Source of the DNA: an uncultured Collinsella sp.
GTDB lineage: Bacteria > Actinomycetota > Coriobacteriia > Coriobacteriales > Coriobacteriaceae
DNA length: 11,051 nucleotides
Reading direction: 5' to 3'
Assembly (NCBI GenBank): GCA_900548565.1
Contig: URKV01000057.1
Coordinates: 1-11,051 of the forward strand
In this document: positions 6,354 to 11,051 of the stretch, one piece after another
Position numbering within the stretch: the first letter of the stretch is position 1
Layout of the letters: the number at the start of each line of letters is the position of its first letter
Notes under the pieces: model-generated
The model's database searches: none
The model's input: the letters and a program-made list of their open reading frames with translations, nothing else
Told to the model about the DNA's origin: nothing
Position numbers and translations under genes: made by a program

Positions 6354-7996
6354 TGGCTCGGTTTGATAGGAGCTCGGCGGCGGGTGTGGCATATGGCTCG
6401 GCCGCGCCGGCGATTGAGGTGCGAGGCCTTAGTTTTGCCTATCCCGGGGTCAAGGCACCGGTGCTCGAGGGGCTTGATTGGCGTGTTTCCCAAGGTGCGT
6501 TTGCACTGCTTGTTGGCGGTACCGGATCGGGTAAGTCGACGCTGCTGTCGCTGCTCAAGCCCGAGATCGCGCCAGCGGGTACGCGCTCCGGCGAGCTGCG
6601 CGTGCTGGGCGAGCCCGTCGCCGACATGGATGTGCGGGCATCGGCGGAGCGCGTGGGCTATGTGTTTCAGGATCCCGAGAACCAGATCGTGTGCGAAACC
6701 GTGTGGCACGAGATGGCGTTTGGCCTAGAGAATCTGGGTGTGTCGCGCGACGAGATGCGCCGCCGTGTTGCCGAGACCAGCTATTTCTTTGGGTTGGAGG
6801 ATTGGCTTCACCGCGACACCGATACGCTTTCGGGTGGACGCAAACAGCTGCTGTCGCTGGCGGCTGTGCTGGCATTACGCCCGCGCGTGCTGCTGCTCGA
6901 CGAGCCCACGTCTCAGCTTGATCCGGTTGCGGAGAAGAATTTCCTGCACGCGCTGTTTCGTGTGAATCGCGAGCTGGGCTGCACGGTTGTTGTGGCGACG
7001 CATCAGCCGCGCCCAATGCTCGAATACGCGACGTGTGCGTACCGGATTGAGGATGGCCGCGTGCACGAGGCGGCGGATATGGCTTCTTTGGGACGCCGAG
7101 AATCGCTGTTTTCCGATGACGTGTTGGGGTGGGGTGCCATCCGATGTGCAAATAAAGGAGTATTCAGCAGGCGTGAGGACAATTTGGGCTCTCTGGAGCC
7201 GCCCGGGGACGTATCGAGCGCGAAAAAAAGTTCGGAATTGGACAAATCGTCCGAATTTGTGGCGCAAACGTCGCTCAAGAACGGCTCGGAAGCCTTCCCG
7301 CGCACGGATGGAAGCAGAATACTCCAAAAAATGCACGGTGGGTCGGCTACCACCCTGTCGGAGGGCTGGTTTCGCTACGATCGCGCGGGCGGTTGGGTGC
7401 TGCGCGGGCTCGATGTGACGTTTTCAGCCGGCGCGGTTCATGCGGTCGTGGGCGGAAACGGCTGTGGCAAGTCGACGATGCTCTCGGTGCTGGCCAAGAC
7501 GGCTAAGCTGCAGCGTGGCCGCATGGTGCGTGGGGCGGCTTCGGCGGCTCTGCTGCCACAGAATCCCAAGGCATTGCTGGTCGCCGAAACGGTTCGCGAC
7601 GAGCTGATGGAATGGGCCTCGACCTGCGGATATGACGAGAACTTGGCGCGGGAGCGTGCGGCGCAACTGGGATTGGACGGCCTGGAGACGCGCCACCCCT
7701 ACGACCTCTCGGGCGGACAGCGCCAGCTGCTCGCACTGGCAAAGCTGCTGCTGATCGGCCCCGAGCTGCTGCTGCTTGACGAGCCCACGAAGGGCTTGGA
7801 CCTGGAGAGTCGCCGCACCATCGCCCGCGCCCTGCGTGACCATGCGAAGGCTGGCGGCACCGTCATCATGGCTACGCACGATTTGGACTTTGCCGAGCAG
7901 GTAGCCGACGACGTCGCCATGATGTTTGACGACGAGATTGCCTGCATGGAGTCCCCGGCCGACTTCTTTGCCGACAACGTGTTCTATAGGGCGTGA
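6353..7996 (+). CDS. cbrU: Fused duplicated ECF ATPase (CbiO/EcfA-EcfA', CbrU-type)
   Basis: A 547-residue cytoplasmic ATPase with two complete ABC domains in one chain, which replaces the usual EcfA-EcfA' heterodimer. Domain 1 has Walker A GGTGSGKST (55-63), Q-loop Gln106, signature LSGGRKQ (159-165), Walker B VLLLDEPT (179-186) and His217. Domain 2 has GGNGCGKST (367-375), Gln403, LSGGQRQ (452-458), LLLLDEPT (472-479) and His509. All catalytic residues are intact, so both halves should bind and hydrolyse ATP. The linker (about 262-336) is unusually long, polar and Ser/Lys-rich. It corresponds to a lower-GC DNA segment bounded by inverted repeats, described separately. Middle gene of cbrVUT: ATG at 6353 overlaps the cbrV stop by one base, and cbrT starts four bases after its stop. 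Fused ATPases of this kind are typical of the predicted cobalamin ECF system. Confidence 0.9.
   Translation: MARFDRSSAAGVAYGSAAPAIEVRGLSFAYPGVKAPVLEGLDWRVSQGAFALLVGGTGSGKSTLLSLLKPEIAPAGTRSGELRVLGEPVADMDVRASAERVGYVFQDPENQIVCETVWHEMAFGLENLGVSRDEMRRRVAETSYFFGLEDWLHRDTDTLSGGRKQLLSLAAVLALRPRVLLLDEPTSQLDPVAEKNFLHALFRVNRELGCTVVVATHQPRPMLEYATCAYRIEDGRVHEAADMASLGRRESLFSDDVLGWGAIRCANKGVFSRREDNLGSLEPPGDVSSAKKSSELDKSSEFVAQTSLKNGSEAFPRTDGSRILQKMHGGSATTLSEGWFRYDRAGGWVLRGLDVTFSAGAVHAVVGGNGCGKSTMLSVLAKTAKLQRGRMVRGAASAALLPQNPKALLVAETVRDELMEWASTCGYDENLARERAAQLGLDGLETRHPYDLSGGQRQLLALAKLLLIGPELLLLDEPTKGLDLESRRTIARALRDHAKAGGTVIMATHDLDFAEQVADDVAMMFDDEIACMESPADFFADNVFYRA
7146..7336. repeat. Palindrome-bounded segment inserted in frame in the cbrU linker
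   Basis: GTGCAAATAAAGGAGTATTC (7146-7165) reappears in inverted form as GAATACTCCAAAAAATGCAC (7317-7336). They match at 15 of 20 positions, with GTGCA and GGAGTATTC exact and only the A/T block between them changed. The match extends inward by two of the next three bases. Inside are smaller inverted pairs, GGCTC/GAGCC (near 7187-7199) and TTCGGA/TCCGAA (7231-7236 and 7250-7255). My hand count gives about 53% GC, below the surrounding gene. It encodes roughly residues 265-328 of CbrU, between two well-conserved ABC domains, with no stop. It looks like a small palindromic element that entered the gene and is translated as linker. No clear target duplication is visible. Confidence 0.55.
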
Positions 7997-8000
7997 TGGG

Positions 8001-8714
8001 ATGACGGACTGTCGTTTCTCGCGTTTGCTTGCAAAACTGGAGATCCCGCTGTTGTTGGCGGTGCCGGCGGTGATGGCTGCCGCGTTGCTGGCGGGTGTTG
8101 AGCAGGCAGCGTTGGCCATGCTGGTTGTGGTGGCGTTGGTGCTTGCGCTGTTCTTTGCGGGCTATGAGGCATCGCGTCCAGGCCTGCGTCAGATTATGCC
8201 CACGCTGGTGCTGGCGGCGCTGGCGGCGGCGGGGCGCATCCTGTTTGGACCCATTCCCGACTTTAAACCCGTGAGTGCCATCGCCATTATCGCCGGGGCG
8301 ACACTCGGTCGTCGTAACGGCTTTATGGTCGGTGCGTTGGCGGCGCTGACCAGCAATTTCTTTTTTGGGCAGGGCATGTGGACGCCGTGGCAGATGTATG
8401 CCTGGGGGCTCGTGGGATACGTTGGCGGTGCGCTGGCGTATGCGGGTGCATTCGACCGCGCCGATGGCACCGTGCGTATGCCGGCGCTGCTGACCTACGG
8501 CTTTGCTTCGGGTTTGCTGTACGGCGTTGTGATCAACGCCTACGACATCATTGGTTTTGTACAGCCGCTTACTTGGGCAGGTGCCGTGGCACGTCTTGCC
8601 ACCGCCGTGCCGTTCGATATCACGCACGGACTCGCGACCTGCGTGTTTTTGGCCGCCTTGTACAAGCCCTGGTGCCGTCGCATTAACCGTGTCGTCGTGA
8701 AATACGGGCTGTAA
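8001..8714 (+). CDS. cbrT: ECF transporter S component, CbrT-like (predicted cobalamin uptake)
   Basis: A 237-residue, very hydrophobic protein with about six membrane segments (near 16-33, 36-53, 64-82, 91-120, 132-150 and 163-185), expected to bind the vitamin and topple in the membrane. The block RILFGPIPDFKPVSAIAIIAG (79-99) followed by FFFGQGMWTPWQMYAWGL (120-137) is the pattern I associate with the CbrT group of ECF substrate-binding subunits. Rodionov and colleagues predicted cobalamin as their substrate. The substrate here is inference from family resemblance and from the dedicated CbrV/CbrU partners; a B12 precursor or another cofactor is possible. ATG at 8001 lies four bases after the cbrU stop with only a weak ribosome site, consistent with coupled translation. 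An upstream in-frame ATG at 7926 lies within cbrU and adds a non-membrane extension, so I reject it. Confidence 0.75.
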   Translation: MTDCRFSRLLAKLEIPLLLAVPAVMAAALLAGVEQAALAMLVVVALVLALFFAGYEASRPGLRQIMPTLVLAALAAAGRILFGPIPDFKPVSAIAIIAGATLGRRNGFMVGALAALTSNFFFGQGMWTPWQMYAWGLVGYVGGALAYAGAFDRADGTVRMPALLTYGFASGLLYGVVINAYDIIGFVQPLTWAGAVARLATAVPFDITHGLATCVFLAALYKPWCRRINRVVVKYGL

Positions 8715-8738
8715 GGCATTTCGCGTTTCCTCACGAAC

Positions 8739-8801
8739 TTGCGGTGGAATAGTTCTCGTTTTTGGCTATTTGCTGCCCAAACAGGAACTATTCCACCGCA
8801 A
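8739..8801. repeat. Long inverted repeat after cbrT
   Basis: TTGCGGTGGAATAGTTC (8739-8755) and its exact complement (8785-8801) form a 17-bp perfect stem around a 29-base interior that can pair further (GTTT/AAAC). It lies between the convergent cbrT and exonuclease genes. No T-run follows on either strand, so a standard intrinsic terminator is doubtful. A palindromic repeat or a processing and stability hairpin fits better. Confidence 0.7.
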
Positions 8802-8805
8802 CTTA

Positions 8806-8848
8806 TAGGGGGAGAGGGGTCACATGATCTGTTTTCCTCTGTCCCCTA
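8806..8848. repeat. Imperfect hairpin with GGGGGAGAGG / GGGGACAGAGG arms
   Basis: TAGGGG-G-AGAGG (8806-8817) can pair with CCTCT-GT-CCCCTA (8836-8848) across an 18-base loop containing GGTCACATGATCT. It begins four bases after the preceding inverted repeat and ends 16 bases before the exonuclease stop codon. The left arm shares the 11 bases AGGGGGAGAGG with the left end of the 198-bp element at 1630-1640, which suggests a related repeat family. Confidence 0.5.
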
Positions 8849-8864
8849 GAGGAATTACTTGGGG

Positions 8865-9683
8865 CTAGAGCTCTAGCGTGAGGGTGACGGGGCAGTGGTC
8901 GCTGCCGAAGATATCGCCGCGGATACCGGTGTCGCGCACGGTATTGGCGATTGAATCACTTACCAAGAAGTAATCGATGCGCCAGCCGGCGTTGTTCTTG
9001 CGGGCATTAAAGCGATAGCTCCACCAGCTGTAGACGCCCTCGACGTCTGGATTAGCCGTGCGCCAGGTATCGGTAAAGCCGGCGTTGAGCAGCTCGGTAA
9101 ACTTGCCGCGTTCTTCGTCCGAAAAGCCCGCGTTGCCGCGGTTGGACTTGGGGTTCTTAAGGTCGATCTCCTCGTGCGCAACGTTAAAGTCGCCGCAGGT
9201 CACGACGGGTTTGCCGGTCTCGCACTCGAGCGCGTTCAAAAAGCCGCGGTAGGCATCGTCCCAGGCCATGCGCACGTCGATGCGGGCGAGTTCGTTTTGC
9301 GCGTTGGGAGTGTAGACATCCACAAACCAGAACTTGTCGAACTCCAGCGCGCAGACGCGGCCCTCGGTCGTGGCCTGCGCCACGAGCTCGGCCGCCTCGC
9401 CCTCGCCGGCGTAGGGTAACAGCGCGTCGGCGCGCAGTACGCGCAGCGGTTCCTGGCGGCTAAAGACCGCGGTGCCCGAGTAGCCCTTGCGCTCGGCGTA
9501 GCTCCAGGTTTGGTGATAGCCGGGCAGGTCGATATCGACCTGGCCCTCCTGCAGCTTGGTCTCTTGCAGCGCCAGGATATCGACGTCGAGTTCTTGCGCG
9601 ATCTGGATAAAGCTCGGGTCCTTTTTGAGCACGGCGCGCAGGCCGTTGACGTTCCACGAGGCGAAAGTGTAAGTCTGAGGCAT
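8865..9683 (-). CDS. xth: Exodeoxyribonuclease III (AP endonuclease family)
   Basis: A cytoplasmic base-excision-repair enzyme that cuts DNA at abasic sites and degrades 3' ends; 272 residues, normal for the ExoA/XthA family. The catalytic blocks are present in order: WNVNGLRA (10-17, Asn11), LQETK (39-43, metal ligand Glu41), GYSGTA (67-72), YTPN (124-127, Tyr124), CGDFNVAH (163-170, Asp165 and Asn167), NAGFSDEER (184-192), WRIDYFL (234-240) and GSDHCPV (260-266, with the Asp262-His263 pair). An AAAGGA ribosome site lies close before the ATG at 9683. A 12-base palindrome, CTAGAGCTCTAG, covers the stop codon. The gene converges on cbrT and diverges from the sirtuin gene, so it is probably a single-gene unit. 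Confidence 0.96.
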   Translation of the reverse strand: MPQTYTFASWNVNGLRAVLKKDPSFIQIAQELDVDILALQETKLQEGQVDIDLPGYHQTWSYAERKGYSGTAVFSRQEPLRVLRADALLPYAGEGEAAELVAQATTEGRVCALEFDKFWFVDVYTPNAQNELARIDVRMAWDDAYRGFLNALECETGKPVVTCGDFNVAHEEIDLKNPKSNRGNAGFSDEERGKFTELLNAGFTDTWRTANPDVEGVYSWWSYRFNARKNNAGWRIDYFLVSDSIANTVRDTGIRGDIFGSDHCPVTLTLEL

Positions 9684-9766
9684 GGTGTCCTTTCGACGGG
9701 GTTGGCAGGCTTAAGATTAACGCAACAAGAGCGGGGCGGAGTCCGCGAGTGATAGTGCGAACGCCG

Positions 9767-9790
9767 CCGTCCCGGAGACACGGACGGAGG
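9767..9790 (+). promoter_or_regulatory. Ribosome site of the sirtuin gene, partly in a small hairpin
   Basis: GGAGG (9786-9790) lies six bases before the ATG at 9797 and fixes that start. CCGTCC (9767-9772) can pair with GGACGG (9782-9787), covering the first two bases of the ribosome site. The stem is short, so any effect on translation is speculative. I see no convincing promoter for either gene in the 113-base divergent gap. Confidence 0.4.
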
Positions 9791-9796
9791 ACTCAT

Positions 9797-10549
9797 ATGA
9801 CGCAGGCGATAACGGACTCCAAACAGGCCTCCGCCGCGCTGGCGGAGCTGTTTGGCACCCACAAGCGCGTGGTCTTCTTTGGCGGCGCGGGCGTTTCCAC
9901 GGCGAGTGGCATCCCCGATTTCCGTAGCGTGGACGGCCTATATCACCAACAGTTTGCCTACCCGCCCGAGACCATGCTCTCGCATAGCTTTTACGAGGTG
10001 CACCCGGCCGAGTTCTTCGACTTCTACCGCACCAAGATGATCGCGCTTGGCGCCAAGCCCAACCGCTGCCACACCAAGCTGGCCGAGCTGGAGCGCGCCG
10101 GCAAGCTAAATGCCGTGGTGACGCAAAACATTGACGGCCTGCATCAGATGGCCGGCTCACAGCGCGTGTTCGAGCTGCACGGATCGGTCCATCGCAACAT
10201 TTGCCAGTCGTGCGGCGCGGTCTATAGCGCCGAGTGGATTTGCTCGCGCGAGCACGAGGATGCCGCGGGCGTGCCTGTGTGCCCCGCGTGCGGCGGCCGC
10301 ATCAAGCCCGATGTAGTGCTCTACGAAGAGCCGCTCGACGAGCATGTGTTGACCGGTGCCGTTGCCGCCATCGCCGCGGCCGATGCCCTCATTGTAGGTG
10401 GGACCTCGCTCGTGGTGTATCCGGCGGCAGGCCTTACGCGATACTTTACCGGCGATACGCTGGCCATTTGCAATTTGGCGCCTACCGATCAGGATGCAAA
10501 TGCCGACCTGCTGATTTCTTGCGACATCGCGGCCGCGTTTGCGTTCTAG
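9797..10549 (+). CDS. cobB: NAD-dependent protein deacylase (Sir2 family)
   Basis: Removes acetyl groups from lysines using NAD+, releasing nicotinamide and O-acetyl-ADP-ribose. The 250-residue protein is the usual size for bacterial sirtuins. GGAGVSTASGIPDFRS (29-44) and TQNIDGLH (109-116) form the NAD pocket, and His128 in the HGS motif is the catalytic base. Cys136, 139, 162 and 165 form the structural zinc site, and GTSLVVYPAA (202-211) is the second Rossmann element. No YxxR pair typical of desuccinylase (SIRT5-like) sirtuins is obvious, so plain deacetylase activity of the Firmicutes NpdA/SrtN type is likely. I chose ATG 9797 for its GGAGG site; a GTG at 9749 would add 16 residues that resemble no sirtuin. 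It is followed after 95 bases by folP, which seems to have its own promoter. Confidence 0.94.
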   Translation: MTQAITDSKQASAALAELFGTHKRVVFFGGAGVSTASGIPDFRSVDGLYHQQFAYPPETMLSHSFYEVHPAEFFDFYRTKMIALGAKPNRCHTKLAELERAGKLNAVVTQNIDGLHQMAGSQRVFELHGSVHRNICQSCGAVYSAEWICSREHEDAAGVPVCPACGGRIKPDVVLYEEPLDEHVLTGAVAAIAAADALIVGGTSLVVYPAAGLTRYFTGDTLAICNLAPTDQDANADLLISCDIAAAFAF

Positions 10550-10563
10550 CCCGCGCGCGCGGA

Positions 10564-10569
10564 TACAAT
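10564..10569 (+). promoter_or_regulatory. Candidate folP -10 box
   Basis: TACAAT sits 15 bases after the sirtuin stop codon and 75 bases before the folP ATG. The best -35 match (TTGCGT, 10539-10544) lies 19 bases upstream, at the end of the sirtuin gene. A start near 10576 would put the following hairpin in the folP leader. Confidence 0.4.
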
Positions 10570-10594
10570 AGAAAGACTGAGTGCAAAGCGACCC

Positions 10595-10622
10595 CGCCGC
10601 CAGCTCCCCAAGCTCGGCGGCG
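10595..10622 (+). promoter_or_regulatory. Hairpin in the folP leader
   Basis: CGCCGCCAGCT (10595-10605) pairs with AGCT-C-GGCGGCG (10611-10622) with one bulged base and a CCCCA loop. It ends 10 bases before the AGGAGG ribosome site. Five bases after the stem comes ATTTTA, a very short T-run. It could be a weak terminator of the sirtuin gene or a leader structure; nothing here identifies a ligand-binding riboswitch. Confidence 0.4.
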
Positions 10623-10644
10623 TGGGCATTTTAGGAGGATGTTC

Positions 10645-11004
10645 ATGGCGAACGACAGCAAGACATGGCGGTGCGGAAAGTACGAGCTCAGCTTTGACCG
10701 TCCGCGCATCATGGGCGTCCTCAACGTGACGCCCGATTCGTTTAGCGATGGCGGGGAGCACTTCGACCCCGATGCCGCCATCGAGTACGGCCTGGCGATG
10801 CTCGACGCCGGCGCCGACATCATCGACGTGGGCGGCGAGTCCACGCGCCCTGGTTTTACCCCGGTCAACCCCGACGAGGAGGCTCGCCGCGTGCTGCCCG
10901 TGGTGCGCGCGCTGGCCAAGGAGGGCGCCATCGTCTCGATCGACACGCGTCATGTGGCGGTTGCCAAGGCGGCCGTGCGCTGCGGCGCCTCGATCGTCAA
11001 CGAC
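10645..11004 (+). CDS. folP: Dihydropteroate synthase, 3'-truncated by contig end
   Basis: Condenses p-aminobenzoate with 6-hydroxymethyl-dihydropterin pyrophosphate in folate synthesis and is the target of sulfonamides. The first 120 residues are present, under half of a ~275-residue enzyme. Both family signatures are visible: GVLNVTPDSFSDGG (24-37) and DIIDVGGESTRPG (58-70, pterin-site region with the flexible loop), followed by VSIDTR (97-102) and the IVND strand (117-120). AGGAGG (10633-10638) is six bases before ATG 10645; an ATG at 10639 in the same frame is too close to it. Codons after 11004 (reading LSLIHI) are adapter, so that apparent C-terminus is false. Confidence 0.95.
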
Positions 11005-11051
11005 CTGTCTCTTATACACATCTGACGCTGCCGACGATCTTACGCGTGTAG
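11005..11051 (-). other. Nextera adapter, i5 index and P5 sequence (artefact)
   Basis: Bases 11005-11023 (CTGTCTCTTATACACATCT) are the exact reverse complement of the Tn5 mosaic end. Bases 11024-11037 (GACGCTGCCGACGA) are the read-1 adapter, 11038-11045 (TCTTACGC) the complement of the same index seen at base 1, and 11046-11051 (GTGTAG) the start of the complementary P5 primer. Together with the left end this gives a perfect 37-base terminal inverted repeat (1-37 and 11009-11045) that is entirely technical. Confidence 0.98.

Noticed and set aside
8739..8848. CRISPR array or tRNA in the cbrT-xth gap
   Set aside because: There are only two different hairpins, no regularly spaced direct repeats, and no tRNA cloverleaf or TTCRA loop.
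1..11051. Terminal inverted repeats as evidence of a complete transposon or a circular element
   Set aside because: The 37-base ends are Nextera adapter plus index plus mosaic end; there is no transposase and the genes are housekeeping genes.

Overview
The window looks like one complete short contig (about 11 kb) from a GC-rich, anaerobic actinobacterium. Codon use, gene neighbourhoods and the style of the proteins suggest a gut Coriobacteriia, most like Collinsella. That placement is inference, because no rRNA or other phylogenetic marker is present. Both ends carry Illumina Nextera adapter with the same 8-base index, so the first ~41 and last 47 bases are not genomic. The first and last genes are cut by those ends.

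Left half, all on the minus strand and read from right to left: glmU (UDP-GlcNAc synthesis), prs (PRPP synthetase), pth (peptidyl-tRNA hydrolase), then nfnA and nfnB (an electron-bifurcating NADH/ferredoxin:NADP oxidoreductase; nfnB lacks its C-terminal half or more). glmU, prs and pth are each followed by a terminator-like hairpin. nfnA has a perfect TATAAT -10 box and is translationally coupled to nfnB by a 10-base overlap. A 198-bp intergenic element with long imperfect terminal inverted repeats lies between pth and nfnA.

Middle, plus strand and divergent from glmU: a three-gene operon for an energy-coupling factor (ECF) importer. It encodes a membrane coupling subunit, a fused double ATPase and a substrate-binding membrane subunit. 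The set matches the CbrV-CbrU-CbrT arrangement predicted to import cobalamin. The linker between the two ATPase domains contains a ~191-bp, lower-GC segment bounded by inverted repeats that reads in frame, which is the most unusual thing in the window.

Right part: a palindrome-rich gap, then exodeoxyribonuclease III on the minus strand, and divergently a sirtuin deacylase followed by the start of folP (dihydropteroate synthase). Apart from the repeats this is ordinary housekeeping and nutrient-uptake sequence. I see no phage, CRISPR, toxin-antitoxin or defence locus. The candidates for something undescribed are the palindromic elements, above all the one inside the ATPase gene.
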